Source of the DNA: Chloroflexota bacterium
GTDB lineage: Bacteria; Chloroflexota; Anaerolineae; Anaerolineales; Anaerolineaceae
Assembly (NCBI GenBank): GCA_016887485.1
Contig: CP069394.1
Span: 868,001 to 932,000, forward strand
Length of the DNA: 64,000 nt
Direction: 5' to 3'
Both the position numbers and the translations under genes were made by a program. Of this stretch, positions 7,333 to 17,389 are shown piece by piece. The notes below the pieces were generated by a model. That model had not been told where the DNA came from and did not search any database. It saw nothing but the letters and a program-made list of their open reading frames with translations. The stretch's first letter is position 1. The number at the start of each line of letters is the position of its first letter.

Positions 7333-10098
7333 CTAGAAATCCAGTTTATCGCCTGCTGGCAGGTTAATGCGGATCACCCGCCGGTCACGGCTCTGCAAAG
7401 CATCCAAATCACCCAGTGACTGCGCCCGGGCAAGCATCGAGAAGCCATAAAACGCTTCAGGAATCGCCAGGTCTTCTGCGTCGGCCTGAGTAATCTGCAG
7501 GAACAGCCCGTTATTCGCGCCGCCCTTATGTAGCTGCCCGGTGGAATGCAGGAAGCGGGGGCCAAAGCCCAAGGTGGTCGCCTTGCTGGTCGCTTTCAAT
7601 ATGCGCTCCCGTAAAGCGGTCAGTTTGGCTTCCACAGATTCGTTCCGCGGCAGGTAAGCATTGATGGCGATATAATCACCGTCTTTTGCCTGGGCGGTGA
7701 AGGCCGCAATTACCTCTGAAACCGAACCACATTTCTTCAAGCCATCGAAATCCACACCAGCAACTTCCACACCGTCCTTTTCCCAGAGGGTTTCAGGCTC
7801 ATCCAAATGACCGGCATCCTGATAGGCTTTAATCAGTTTCCTGGTGCGGTCCTTATTGTCCTGCACGTCCGGCTGATCGAAGGCATTTACGCCAATCACA
7901 CTACAAGCTGTAGCAATTGCAAACTCCCAGCGATAGAACTCGCCGGCCAGATCATAGAGCGTGGGGATATCCAACGTCACAACAGGTTGTCCGGCTTTCA
8001 CAAGCATGGCAGCGAAGGCATCTTGTTCACCAGTCGCCCGCAAATAAGCGAAAATCCGGTCATTGCCATAAGCATCTGCCGCAACCAGAGGTTCATCGGC
8101 CACCGGGACAATGCCCTTACCGAGTTTACCGCTGGATTCAGCGACCAGTTGTTCCAGCCAGGCACCTAAAGGCGCCACAGCGTCATCAGTCAGGAAGGTT
8201 AGTTTGTCCTTACCGGCCAGGGCCGCTTCACCCAGAATGATCCCCAGGAGTGCGCCGGTGTTCTCAACCAGCGGCTGATCCTGCGAACAGCGGGCAGCCA
8301 TATCACTGGCAGCCCAGAGGAATTCATCCAGGTCCACGCCCATCAGTGCAGCAGGCACCAGGCCAAATTGGCTTAATGCTGAATAACGGCCGCCCACATT
8401 CGGGTTGGCAGTCATAACTGCGCGGAACCCTAGCTCTTTCCCCATCGCAGCCAGTTTGTTGCCGGGGTCGGTGACGGCAATGAAGTGTTTAGCGAAGTCT
8501 TTTCCGGCTTCCGCTTTGGCCCTATCCCAGAAATAATGGAACAGGCTCATGGTTTCAGTGGTGCCGCCGGATTTACTGGAGACGATGAAGAGAGTCTTGC
8601 CATAATCCACCCATTCATCCATTTCTTTGACCTGTTCCGGAATGGTGGAGTCAAGGATGCGGAGTTCTGCGCCTTCGATATACCCTTCAAAAATCTTGGC
8701 CATTGTCTCAGGAGCCAGTGATGATCCGCCCATACCCAGAAGAACGACTTTCTCGAAGTCCTCATCCAGGGCTTCATAGGCGAAACCATAGAGATCCTCC
8801 ACCAGGCTCTGATTGTCATCCGCCAGAGTCAGCCAACCCAAACGCTTTTGAATCTCATCCTTGTCGGCGGGATCATTCGTCCAGACTGTTGGGTCAATCC
8901 GATGAATCCGGGAAATAATATTTTCAGCGTCAAACTGTTCAGTGCGCTTTACCACCGCATCAAAAAGATCGCCCAGCCCATCCACATACTGCTTGCGGCG
9001 CTGTTCGATCACATTCAGCAATTTATCAAACCCAGCGTTAAAACTTGCCAGGCCTTCAGCTTCCAGCTCTTCGCTGACCTTATCAAATGAGAGTCCAATC
9101 TGAGCGTACTTCTCGAAGTCCGCTTTTGCCTCATCCAGATCATCATAAATGGTCACTCGGGGTTCCCCGTGATCCAGATAAGCATCCAGGGTCTTGGGGG
9201 GCATCGTGTTGACCGAATATGGTGCAACCAACATTTCAACATATTTGACATCACTATAGGCAGGATTCTTTGTGCCGGTGGAAGCCCAAAGCGGTCGCTG
9301 TTTCTGCGCGCCAAACTCAGCAACCTTCTGGAAGCGTTCAGCATTGAAGAATTCCTCAAAGTCCTGATAGGCCAGGCGGATATTATCCACCGCCATTTTG
9401 CCCATCAGTGATTGGGCGATCTCAGCATTCGGACCGCCGGCATCCACGACTTCCTGCAGGTAACCATCCGCCTTGACTTCCACACGGGAGACGAAGAAGG
9501 AGGCACAGGAGACAATCCCATCCACAGCGAGGCCAGCCGCCACACGCCGTTCGATACCTTTCAAATAGGCATCCATCACGTCACGGTATCGAGCGCGGGA
9601 GAAGATCAAAGTCACGTTAATATTAATCCCCGCCGCAATCGCATCGGTGATCGCGGGAAGGCCTTCCACTGTACCAGGGATTTTCACCAGCAGGTTTGGC
9701 CGGTTCACGGTTTCCCAAAGCCAAATGGCCTGTTCGAGCGTACCTTCGGTATCGTGGGCCAAGCGTGGGTCCACTTCCAGGCTTACAAAGCCATCTGCGC
9801 CGTCGGTCGCTTCATAGATCGGGCGGAATAGGTCAGCAACGTCCTGAACATCTTTAATCGCCAGATTAAAGAAAGTTTCCAGAGGTTCCAAACCCGCCCA
9901 GGCCATAGTCTGTAAATCCGCATCATAGTCATCACTGTCGGCAATAGCCTTCATGAAGATACTGGGATTGGAGGTCAGGTCAAGGATATCCCGACGTTCA
10001 ATCATGCCCATCAAGGTGCCATCAACGATCAGCTTTCGCCGAATATTATCGTAACAAACCGATTGACCAAGGATATGCAATTTATCTGCTGCACTCAT
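7333..10098 (-). CDS. tal-pgi: bifunctional transaldolase / glucose-6-phosphate isomerase
   Basis: A natural fusion. Residues about 1-370 are a transaldolase (TLMGMIERRDILDLTSNPSIF; Schiff-base lysine in NLLVKIPGT), which moves a dihydroxyacetone unit in the pentose phosphate pathway. Residues about 390-920 are glucose-6-phosphate isomerase (SKSGGTTET sugar-phosphate motif, VGGRYSALSQFG, and the C-terminal GPRFLHSTGQLHKGG motif). I set the start at the ATG at 10098 because AAAGGA lies 9 nt before it; an in-frame ATG at 10116 has no usable spacing. The gene follows transketolase directly, so both enzymes of the non-oxidative branch plus Pgi are coexpressed. Fusions of this kind occur in Chloroflexi and a few other phyla. 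Confidence 0.94.
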   Translation of the reverse strand: MSAADKLHILGQSVCYDNIRRKLIVDGTLMGMIERRDILDLTSNPSIFMKAIADSDDYDADLQTMAWAGLEPLETFFNLAIKDVQDVADLFRPIYEATDGADGFVSLEVDPRLAHDTEGTLEQAIWLWETVNRPNLLVKIPGTVEGLPAITDAIAAGININVTLIFSRARYRDVMDAYLKGIERRVAAGLAVDGIVSCASFFVSRVEVKADGYLQEVVDAGGPNAEIAQSLMGKMAVDNIRLAYQDFEEFFNAERFQKVAEFGAQKQRPLWASTGTKNPAYSDVKYVEMLVAPYSVNTMPPKTLDAYLDHGEPRVTIYDDLDEAKADFEKYAQIGLSFDKVSEELEAEGLASFNAGFDKLLNVIEQRRKQYVDGLGDLFDAVVKRTEQFDAENIISRIHRIDPTVWTNDPADKDEIQKRLGWLTLADDNQSLVEDLYGFAYEALDEDFEKVVLLGMGGSSLAPETMAKIFEGYIEGAELRILDSTIPEQVKEMDEWVDYGKTLFIVSSKSGGTTETMSLFHYFWDRAKAEAGKDFAKHFIAVTDPGNKLAAMGKELGFRAVMTANPNVGGRYSALSQFGLVPAALMGVDLDEFLWAASDMAARCSQDQPLVENTGALLGIILGEAALAGKDKLTFLTDDAVAPLGAWLEQLVAESSGKLGKGIVPVADEPLVAADAYGNDRIFAYLRATGEQDAFAAMLVKAGQPVVTLDIPTLYDLAGEFYRWEFAIATACSVIGVNAFDQPDVQDNKDRTRKLIKAYQDAGHLDEPETLWEKDGVEVAGVDFDGLKKCGSVSEVIAAFTAQAKDGDYIAINAYLPRNESVEAKLTALRERILKATSKATTLGFGPRFLHSTGQLHKGGANNGLFLQITQADAEDLAIPEAFYGFSMLARAQSLGDLDALQSRDRRVIRINLPAGDKLDF

Positions 10099-10130
10099 TT
10101 TCTTGGGTCCTTTCATACCTTTATAGTGTT

Positions 10131-12170
10131 TTACTTATGACCATTATTGTTTTCGGTTGCACCAGCATTGGCCCGAAGCAATTTCATCGCTTCGGCGATC
10201 ACGTTCTCAACCGTAAAGCCAAATTTCTCCATAACCAAACCACCGGGAGCTGATTCACCAAAGCGGTCAATGCCGATGGAATAACCGGCATCACCAACCC
10301 AGCGGTGCCAACCAAAGGTCGATCCTGCTTCAACGGACAGTCTCTTCTTGATCGCCGGGGGCAAAACCTGGTCCTGATATTCTTTCGATTGACCCGCAAA
10401 GAGTTCCCAGCTCGGGAAGGAAACCACACGCACATTCACACCCTCTGCCGCCATCCGACCGGCTGCGGTCATGATCAAACCGACTTCGGAGCCTGAGGCC
10501 ATCAGGATCAGTTCAGGTGTGCCTTCGCCCATATCCGCCAAAACGTAAGCGCCCTTTTGCAGGTTTTCTGCGTCGGCGTAGACATTACGGTCAATGGTGG
10601 GCAGGTTCTGCCGAGAGAGGATCAATGCCGTGGGGCCGTCATGCTCAACAGCGAACTTCCAGGCTTGAGCAGTCTCATTGGCGTCACCCGGCCGGAGAGT
10701 AACCAGCTCGGGGATGATCCGCAGTGAGTCAACATGCTCAATGGGTTCATGGGTCGGTCCATCTTCACCAACACCGATTGAATCGTGGGTGAAGACCCAA
10801 ATGGATTTATACCCTGACAGGGCGGAGAGCCGCACTGCAGGGCGAACATAGTCAGAGAAGACCAGGAAAGTGCCAGCATAAGGTACGATGCCGCCATGGA
10901 CAGACATCGCATTGATGATCGCGCCCATTGCATGTTCACGCACGCCAAAGTGCATATTGCGCCCTTCAGGTGTCTCCGGGCTGAAGGCAGGTTCCCCGTT
11001 GATCCAGGTTTTGTTGGATGGCGCCAGGTCAGCCGCCCCACCCATCAACTCGGGTAACGTGGCAGCCAGGCCATTGATCACCTTGCCGGAAGCAGCACGT
11101 GAGGCGATACCCTTTTCATCGGCAGGGAAGACCGGCAAGCCTTTTTCCCAATCCTTGGGCAGGTCACCGGAGATCCGGCGTTTTAGTTCAGCTGCCAATT
11201 CAGGATAAGCTTTCTGATAATCCTCAAATTTGCGCCCCCACCACATATTTTGGGATTCGCCCTCATCCAGTTTGGCCAGGAAATGTTCTTTGACATCCTC
11301 TGGGATGAAGAAATGCGGTTCCACCGGCCAGCCAACAGCTTCCTTGGCCTTGGCAATCTCATCCCATCCAGGAGGCGACCCGTGGGCAGCTTCTGTGCCT
11401 TGCACATCAGGCAGGCCATCCCCAATCACCGTATCCACAATGATCAGTGAAGGACGAGGATCGGCCTTAGCGGCCTCTGCAGCGGCCACAAGGGCATCTA
11501 CGTCATAAGGATTACTAACGTGCCCCACATGCCAGCCCAGTGCCTCAAAACGCATCCGGCGGTCATCGGTGAAAGCCAGTTCAGTTGAACCATCAATGGA
11601 AATGTGGTTATTGTCATAAAAATAGATCAGCTTACCCAATTTGAGATGTCCGGCTAATGACGCCGCCTCATAGGAAATCCCTTCCATCAGGTCGCCATCG
11701 GTGACGATCGCATAGGTATAGTGATCGACGATCTCATGTCCAGGGCGGTTGAATTCCGCCGCCATATGAGCTTCTGCAATAGCAAAACCAACGCCATTTG
11801 CAAAACCTTGCCCCAAAGGCCCGGTCGTCACTTCAACGCCAGGGGTCATCCCATATTCCGGATGGCCGGGGGTCTTGCTGCCCCATTGACGGAATTGCTG
11901 CAGCTCGGAAAGCGGCAGATCATACCCCGTGAGGTGAAGCATGGTATAAATTAACATAGAACCGTGACCGCCTGAAAGAATAAAACGGTCACGGTTAAAC
12001 CACTTTGGGTTCTTGGGGTTATAGCGGAGAAGTTTCATCCATAAGGCATAGGCAATCCCCGCATCGCCCATTGGTAAACCCGGATGGCCTGATTTTGCGG
12101 TTTGTACACCATCAACGGACAAGAATTTAATCGCATTAATTGCTTTTTCCTGAATTGAATCTGTACTCAT
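10131..12170 (-). CDS. tkt: transketolase
   Basis: Thiamine diphosphate enzyme transferring two-carbon units in the pentose phosphate pathway. The 679-residue protein has the expected domain order: pyrophosphate-binding domain with [20 protein letters not shown] and the GDG...N thiamine motif ([18 protein letters not shown]), pyrimidine-binding domain ([26 protein letters not shown]), and the C-terminal domain (GSEVGLIM). Start at ATG 12170 with AAAGGAAT about 8 nt upstream. It is the first gene of a tkt/tal-pgi pair, with only 32 nt between the coding regions. Confidence 0.97.
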   Translation of the reverse strand: MSTDSIQEKAINAIKFLSVDGVQTAKSGHPGLPMGDAGIAYALWMKLLRYNPKNPKWFNRDRFILSGGHGSMLIYTMLHLTGYDLPLSELQQFRQWGSKTPGHPEYGMTPGVEVTTGPLGQGFANGVGFAIAEAHMAAEFNRPGHEIVDHYTYAIVTDGDLMEGISYEAASLAGHLKLGKLIYFYDNNHISIDGSTELAFTDDRRMRFEALGWHVGHVSNPYDVDALVAAAEAAKADPRPSLIIVDTVIGDGLPDVQGTEAAHGSPPGWDEIAKAKEAVGWPVEPHFFIPEDVKEHFLAKLDEGESQNMWWGRKFEDYQKAYPELAAELKRRISGDLPKDWEKGLPVFPADEKGIASRAASGKVINGLAATLPELMGGAADLAPSNKTWINGEPAFSPETPEGRNMHFGVREHAMGAIINAMSVHGGIVPYAGTFLVFSDYVRPAVRLSALSGYKSIWVFTHDSIGVGEDGPTHEPIEHVDSLRIIPELVTLRPGDANETAQAWKFAVEHDGPTALILSRQNLPTIDRNVYADAENLQKGAYVLADMGEGTPELILMASGSEVGLIMTAAGRMAAEGVNVRVVSFPSWELFAGQSKEYQDQVLPPAIKKRLSVEAGSTFGWHRWVGDAGYSIGIDRFGESAPGGLVMEKFGFTVENVIAEAMKLLRANAGATENNNGHK

Positions 12171-12314
12171 AAGATTGATTCCTTTCGTTAATTGATCGGT
12201 TTCATTTTACCATGTTCATTTTCTTATAAGATGTGACAATTATCCATCAGTCTGTTATTGAATATAATAAAGAACAACTTTACTATTGCCCAAATAATCG
12301 TAATTGAGGAACCT

Positions 12315-12872
12315 TTGAAGAAACATAATTACCTGATCATCGCTTCGATCATTCTCATGCTGGGGATTGCCTGGACGCTCCTGACCCCGGCGATCTTTCC
12401 GGCTGTTCAGGCAGGGTCATCCCAGGCCGCCCATGAGGGGTTTCAAGCGCCGGATTTCACCCTGTTTACCCCTGACGGTCAGTCCGTTACCTTATCCGAT
12501 CTCACCGGGAAGCCAGTTCTGGTTTTCCTTTGGGCCTCCTGGTGTTCAGTCTGTAAAGCCACTATGCCGGGTTTGGAACCCGTTTATCAGGAATATGCCT
12601 CCCGGGGGTTTGAGATCGTGGCAGTCAACATGACATCCCAGGATGTCGCTTCATCAGCAATCACTTATTTCGAAGGCCAGGGCTTTTCTTTTCCAATGCT
12701 GCTCGATCCGGATGGTTCAGTGGCCCAGCAATATCAGATGCATGCGCTGCCAACCTCCATCCTGATTGGACCGGATGGCATTGTTCAAAGGGTTGTGATT
12801 GGTGCAGGCATGAATGCCGGTGAGCTGCGCGCCTGGCTGGATGAAGTGCTATCAATAGGACAGGGGGAATAG
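12315..12872 (+). CDS. TlpA/ResA-like membrane-anchored thioredoxin
   Basis: Extracytoplasmic thiol-disulfide protein. One N-terminal hydrophobic helix (about residues 5-25) anchors it, followed by an AhpC-TSA/Redoxin domain with the active-site WASWCSVCK (CxxC), cis-proline region HALPTSILIGPDG, and the KPVLVFLWASW strand. I chose the TTG at 12315 because TGAGGA precedes it and the protein then starts MKKHNYLIIASII; a TTG at 12258 would add 19 residues. The Lgt-like/FolK fusion starts 3 nt after its stop, so the two are probably an operon. Its partner proteins are unknown; cytochrome maturation or general thiol reduction are possible. Confidence 0.88.
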   Translation: MKKHNYLIIASIILMLGIAWTLLTPAIFPAVQAGSSQAAHEGFQAPDFTLFTPDGQSVTLSDLTGKPVLVFLWASWCSVCKATMPGLEPVYQEYASRGFEIVAVNMTSQDVASSAITYFEGQGFSFPMLLDPDGSVAQQYQMHALPTSILIGPDGIVQRVVIGAGMNAGELRAWLDEVLSIGQGE

Positions 12873-12875
12873 ACG

Positions 12876-14120
12876 ATGTTTCCAGTTATTGACCTCGGCC
12901 CCGTTGCCCTTCAGGCTGCCGGCCTGTTGATCATCCTCAGTGTCTGGCTTGGATTGTGGCTCAGCGGTAAGTTTGCTACTCACCTGGGCACCAATGGCGA
13001 TGTGATTGAAAACGGATTGTTGTATGGTTTCATGGGTGGCATTGTCGCAGCCAGAGTGGGATTTCTATTAACCAATCCCACAATCCTGCAGGAAAATCCG
13101 CTCAGCATCGTCTCCCTGACCCCCTCCATGCTGGATGCCAATTTTGGGCTCCTGGCAGGTTTACTGATCGCACTGATCATTTTCCAGCGCAAGCACCTCC
13201 CCTTATGGCCCACACTGGATACCCTCAGCCCCCTGATGATCCTGGCTTATGCGGGCTTTCAACTGGCGAACCTGGCGAACGGTAACGCCTATGGGCTGCC
13301 AGCAGAGCTGCCCTGGGGCATTTCACTCTGGAACGCCATCCGCCATCCCGTTCAGATCTATGCCCTAATACTGACGGCCGGGCTGTTTATCTGGTGGTTG
13401 GCCCGGACCCGTTTCACCAAACAAAACGGTTTCTATCATAGCGGGATTCTATTCAGCCTGACCTTTGGCAGCTTAGCCCTTATCACCCTGACCACGCAAG
13501 CCTTCATAGCCGAGAAACAACTGCTGTTTGGCGTGGATCAAATCCAATTGTTTTCGCTGATCCTGTTGGCAGGAAGTCTATTAATCATCAATCAACTGGG
13601 CTTCCGAAAGCCCAAAGTTACGAAAGTCTACATCTCAATGGGATCGAATAGTGATCCCCTGGATAACCTCTATGAAGGCAGCCAGGACATCGCGGCTCAT
13701 TTCAAGATTCTACGCCGTTCAGAGGTCTACAAAACCAAAGATATCCGTGAAGGCCACGAAGACATCTTCTATCTCAATCGAGTCTTACTGATTGAAACCT
13801 CGCTCTCCTATCCTGAGCTTATCGCCACCCTCAAAGAGATTGAACAATCCCACGGGCGGCAGCACGGTGAACTGGATGTCATTCCCCTGGATCTGGACGT
13901 CCTCACTTTTGGTAAACAAGTGTTTTCCAACCTAAACCGCCAAATTCCCGACCCCGATCTGCGGAAACATGGTTATATCCTGCTGCCTTTGGCTGAAACC
14001 ACCCCGGATTTTCGTCACCCGGCCACAGGCGAATCAATTGATGATCTAATTTTAAAATTATCTCCGGAAGAACTGGACATCCAGAAAATCGAAGAGGTGA
14101 AAGATGGAATTGAAGGGTAA
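12876..14120 (+). CDS. folK: fusion of an Lgt-like membrane domain with FolK (HPPK)
   Basis: Residues about 1-245 form a polytopic membrane domain of about seven helices. It resembles prolipoprotein diacylglyceryl transferase (GFMGGIVAARVGFLL; ANLANGNAYGLPAELPWGI; RHPVQIYALI). The Lgt catalytic HGG is replaced by a sequence around DANFGLLAGL, and the arginine before NFxNGE is replaced by glutamine, so lipoprotein acylation is doubtful. Residues about 250-400 are 6-hydroxymethyl-7,8-dihydropterin pyrophosphokinase (VYISMGSNSDP, FYLNRVLLIET, IPLDLDVLTFG, HGYILLPLAE). The IPLDLD motif carries the two magnesium aspartates. The downstream folM-like gene overlaps by 17 nt, supporting a folate role for this transcript. 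Confidence 0.85.
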   Translation: MFPVIDLGPVALQAAGLLIILSVWLGLWLSGKFATHLGTNGDVIENGLLYGFMGGIVAARVGFLLTNPTILQENPLSIVSLTPSMLDANFGLLAGLLIALIIFQRKHLPLWPTLDTLSPLMILAYAGFQLANLANGNAYGLPAELPWGISLWNAIRHPVQIYALILTAGLFIWWLARTRFTKQNGFYHSGILFSLTFGSLALITLTTQAFIAEKQLLFGVDQIQLFSLILLAGSLLIINQLGFRKPKVTKVYISMGSNSDPLDNLYEGSQDIAAHFKILRRSEVYKTKDIREGHEDIFYLNRVLLIETSLSYPELIATLKEIEQSHGRQHGELDVIPLDLDVLTFGKQVFSNLNRQIPDPDLRKHGYILLPLAETTPDFRHPATGESIDDLILKLSPEELDIQKIEEVKDGIEG

Positions 14121-14835
14121 AACAGCACTCGTCACCGGCGGCGGCATCCGACTGGGGCGCGCCTATGCCCTGGCGCTGGCAAAGGAAGGCGTAAACCTGG
14201 CTATCCACTATAACCGTTCCTTAGAACCGGCTGAAGAGACAGCCAAACTTGCCCGCGAGTTGGGCGTTAAAGCCGTTACCTTTGGGGCGGATTTCAATGA
14301 CCTGACCGCAGTGGAAGCCCTATTCCCTGAAATCCTGAAACACTTTGACTCTGTGGATATTTTGATCAATAACGCTGCCATCTACCTGCGCGGCGACGGT
14401 TTGGAAACGGACCGTGAGATGTGGGAATCACAATTCAGGATCAACCTGCAAACCCCCTTTACGCTGATTCAGGCTTTTGCGCACCAGCTTCCCAAAGGGC
14501 GCCCCGGACGCATTCTCAATATCGCCGATGCCCAAATCCTGCAACACCGACCTGACCATTTCGCCTACCGATTGACCAAATTGGCCTTGGTGGAGATGAC
14601 CCGGATGTTTGCGCTCGAACTCGCCCCCAACATCACGGTAAATGCCTTTGCACCCGGTATCATGCTGCCTCTGGCAGACCGGGAAGACATAGATTTGGAG
14701 GCTTACGCCAAAAGCCATGTCCCCTTGCAGCGAACCGGAAGTCCCGAAATCGCTGTGGAAAACGCCCTCCACCTCATCAAGAGTGACTTCACCACCGGTG
14801 CGTTCCTGCGGGTGGACGGTGGGCAATATCTCTGA
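14104..14835 (+). CDS. SDR-family pteridine reductase-like protein (FolM/PTR1-like)
   Basis: Short-chain dehydrogenase of 243 residues. It has the N-terminal cofactor motif TGGGIRLGRAYA, whose arginine suggests NADPH, the NNAAIYL motif, and catalytic YRLTK. The position before the tyrosine carries ADAQ, with an aspartate where most SDRs have the catalytic serine; this D-Y-K arrangement is the hallmark of pteridine reductase and FolM dihydromonapterin reductase. The gene overlaps the FolK fusion by 17 nt, which supports reduction of dihydrofolate or dihydropterin. A generic 3-oxoacyl reductase is the alternative. Confidence 0.75.
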   Translation: MELKGKTALVTGGGIRLGRAYALALAKEGVNLAIHYNRSLEPAEETAKLARELGVKAVTFGADFNDLTAVEALFPEILKHFDSVDILINNAAIYLRGDGLETDREMWESQFRINLQTPFTLIQAFAHQLPKGRPGRILNIADAQILQHRPDHFAYRLTKLALVEMTRMFALELAPNITVNAFAPGIMLPLADREDIDLEAYAKSHVPLQRTGSPEIAVENALHLIKSDFTTGAFLRVDGGQYL

Positions 14836-15552
14836 TCAGGGCTGGCCGTAGACAGGAATGGATGCCCCTGTGATCGCATCCGACTCCGGTGAAGCCAGGA
14901 ACAGAATCGTCTCTGCGATCTTCGCCGTGGAAACCCATTTGGAAAAATCGGCATTGGGCATCTCAGCCCGGTTATTGGGGGTATCAATCGTCCCCGGCAG
15001 CACGCAATTGACCTGAACACCTTTCCCAGCCAACTCAGCCGCCATACTTTCCGTCAGCCGCAATAAGGCCGCTTTCGTGGCACTATACGCCCCCATTTTG
15101 GCGCCGCCCTTCAAGGCCGCCTTTGCGCCAATCGTGATGATCTTCCCGCTGCCCGTCTCAACCAAATCCGGGATAAAAGCCTTGGCAAGGTTCAAGAAGG
15201 TGTTCACATTGATATCCAGCATCTTCTGCCAGGTTTCTGCTGAGAGCGCATCAACTGTCTCGCCATAGGTAAAGCCTCCAACCGTATGCACGACCACATC
15301 GACTTGACCTGACCGTTGATGAACCTCAGATTGTACTTTTGGCGCAACACCGGTCTGGCTGAGGTCAATGTTCTCAACCATTTCCAAGCGTCCGCTGACC
15401 CCCACATCCAATCCCTGCTCTGCTAGGCGTCCTTCCCGATGATCTAAAGCACAGACTGTGGCCCCTTCTCGCAGAAAGGCCTTGACGACCTCCCTGCCTA
15501 ATGCCCCAGCCGCACCGGAAACAACGACAATTTTATCTGTGAATTTTCCCAT
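14836..15552 (-). CDS. SDR-family oxidoreductase
   Basis: Short-chain dehydrogenase of 238 residues with the glycine motif GAAGALGREV (NAD(P)-binding), a VVHTVGGF segment in the place of the usual NNAG, and catalytic YSATK. The acidic residue after the second strand (ALDHREG) suggests NAD rather than NADP. The substrate cannot be inferred. Its stop codon directly abuts that of the convergent folM-like gene with no spacer. It is 3 nt downstream of the glycosyltransferase gene on the same strand, so the two are likely cotranscribed. Confidence 0.88.
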   Translation of the reverse strand: MGKFTDKIVVVSGAAGALGREVVKAFLREGATVCALDHREGRLAEQGLDVGVSGRLEMVENIDLSQTGVAPKVQSEVHQRSGQVDVVVHTVGGFTYGETVDALSAETWQKMLDINVNTFLNLAKAFIPDLVETGSGKIITIGAKAALKGGAKMGAYSATKAALLRLTESMAAELAGKGVQVNCVLPGTIDTPNNRAEMPNADFSKWVSTAKIAETILFLASPESDAITGASIPVYGQP

Positions 15553-15555
15553 GTC

Positions 15556-16974
15556 TCAAAATCCTTTCCACCGATTGATCACAGGAATGAGATAGGTTTT
15601 ATCAATCCAATCTTGCCATTGTTCTTCAGAGAAACCTTTCATTTCAGCATAGGCCGCAGAAATCCACTCCATCCCCTTGAAAACTTCTGCCAGTTCAACA
15701 GCAGGTTCAAATTTCCCCCGAAAGTCATGATAAATCCGATCCTGCTCCAAATAGCACCAGGGTGCAATTTGATACGGCGTGCTCTCATCCGGCCGATATT
15801 TTGAAAAAGGCATTGGCTCACGTTTTTCAGCCGTCGTGATGATCTGGGCATACTGCTCAACCTGAAAATTAAAATCCAGGTAGGTTTGAATGAATGTTGT
15901 TGTCGCTGCACTCACATTTCCACCAGAATGGATAATCTTAACAATCTTTTCCGCCGCAGCATGAATGTCACCATAATTCACCTTATCAATCAGCTCATCT
16001 GGCAGAAGTGTGCGGTGCACACCTGTTCTGGAGACCACACTGGGCGTGCCGCAGGCCAGTGACTCATAGGCAACATTGCCAAAAGCCTCCACAATATTCC
16101 CCAGGCAAAGTGTCACCTGGCCCAGACTATATAGTTCCGGCATCCTTGCCGCCGGGATCCAGGGTACAAACATGAAATGATCCCGCACATCCAAATCCAC
16201 CATCAACCGGATCATCTCGCCATAGAATTCTGCTTCACCCTGCGAGACCATTGAGCCAATCCACTCCGGGATCAGGATCTTGAGGTTATAAATGCCGAAC
16301 CGGTGCACCAATACTTCGGCCACCCGGATCGTTTCCGGCAAGCCTTTGCCCGGCTCAGGCCGGTGGGGGAGCAGGAGGATCACCTGTTCATCGGGATCAA
16401 CCCCCAGTTCAGCCGCCAGTTTAGTGTAATCCACTGGATGGAACATCTCAAAATCAATGCCGTTATTCACCTGGTGCAATCGCAAATCCAATTCAGGATA
16501 GAACCTGCCCACCGTAGCCCGGACAACAGAAGCTGAATATGGTGAGACACAGATCAACTCGTCATATCGGCCAATGAAGGAACCCAACACCGATTCAGGG
16601 TAAATATTATCCCGCAGAGAAACAACGGTCGGGATATGCTGATAGACATCAGGAATGAGGAATTCACCATCATGGATATAAAACCGGTCCGCATCTCCCA
16701 AAAAATCCGTCAGTTTTTCGATGATCCGGGCCAGGTCCGGGCCGCTGACGGCGTACGGTTGCGGAAATGGGAGGTGAAACGGCAGAACAGGGTACACATG
16801 TTCCTGTTCACCCCATGCAAATGACTCCTGAGGCTCAACAGCCTGGGCACAGACAATCTCGACCTGATGTCCCAATTCTCCCAGGTGCCTGGCGATGTGA
16901 TAGAGATGCTTGGAAGCTCCACCCGTGACCTTATTGGGATAAAGCGGATTTATGGAAAACATTACGATCTTCAT
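15556..16974 (-). CDS. glycosyltransferase, GT4-like
   Basis: Cytoplasmic GT-B fold enzyme of 472 residues. The N terminus (MKIVMFSINPLYPNKVTGGASKHLYHIARHL) is a GT4 acceptor domain with a glycine loop. The C-terminal donor domain contains ILLLPHRPEPGKG, a helix around YSLGQVTLCLGNIVEAFGNVAYESLACGTPSVV with the conserved glutamates, and VSRTGVHRTLLP. Donor and acceptor are unknown. About 100 extra residues after the donor domain are rich in aromatic and charged residues. It diverges from folB across a 56-nt gap. Confidence 0.9.
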   Translation of the reverse strand: MKIVMFSINPLYPNKVTGGASKHLYHIARHLGELGHQVEIVCAQAVEPQESFAWGEQEHVYPVLPFHLPFPQPYAVSGPDLARIIEKLTDFLGDADRFYIHDGEFLIPDVYQHIPTVVSLRDNIYPESVLGSFIGRYDELICVSPYSASVVRATVGRFYPELDLRLHQVNNGIDFEMFHPVDYTKLAAELGVDPDEQVILLLPHRPEPGKGLPETIRVAEVLVHRFGIYNLKILIPEWIGSMVSQGEAEFYGEMIRLMVDLDVRDHFMFVPWIPAARMPELYSLGQVTLCLGNIVEAFGNVAYESLACGTPSVVSRTGVHRTLLPDELIDKVNYGDIHAAAEKIVKIIHSGGNVSAATTTFIQTYLDFNFQVEQYAQIITTAEKREPMPFSKYRPDESTPYQIAPWCYLEQDRIYHDFRGKFEPAVELAEVFKGMEWISAAYAEMKGFSEEQWQDWIDKTYLIPVINRWKGF

Positions 16975-17030
16975 GGATTTCTCAATTCTCTGATTCTCGG
17001 TACAATGAGAGCACAGAAAAGGATGTCACA

Positions 17031-17384
17031 ATGGATAAGATCATTATCAAAAATCTAAAGACTGAGGGAATCCTGGGAATCCACCAAAGGGAGCAGGAAA
17101 CACCTCAGCCCATTCAAATCAATGTCGTGATGTCGGTAGATACCTCTATGGCCGCGGCCGATGATGATATCCACCAGACAGTTAATTATTCAACCATTGC
17201 CAAGCAGATCATCCAGAAGGTACAGTCCACCCACTTCTATACGGTGGAAGCCCTAATCTCGGCCTTGGCTGACCTTGTCCTCGAAAATGACAAGGTAAAA
17301 AAGGTTTGGCTGCGGGTCGAAAAAACCGAGGCGGTCACGGCAGCCGAGTCTGTCGGCGTGGAGATCACCCGTAAGCGGTCTTAA
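17031..17384 (+). CDS. folB: dihydroneopterin aldolase
   Basis: Converts 7,8-dihydroneopterin to 6-hydroxymethyl-7,8-dihydropterin and glycolaldehyde, the step before FolK. The 117-residue T-fold protein starts MDKIIIKNLKTEGILGIHQREQE, with the conserved catalytic-site glutamate, and has DDIHQTVNYSTIAKQI and FYTVEALISALAD, with the substrate-binding glutamate. A TACAAT box at 17001-17006 and an AAAAGGA ribosome site 7 nt before the ATG precede it. It is convergent with folE, whose 3' end lies 5 nt away, so two folate genes meet tail to tail. Confidence 0.93.
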   Translation: MDKIIIKNLKTEGILGIHQREQETPQPIQINVVMSVDTSMAAADDDIHQTVNYSTIAKQIIQKVQSTHFYTVEALISALADLVLENDKVKKVWLRVEKTEAVTAAESVGVEITRKRS

Positions 17385-17389
17385 AAGCC

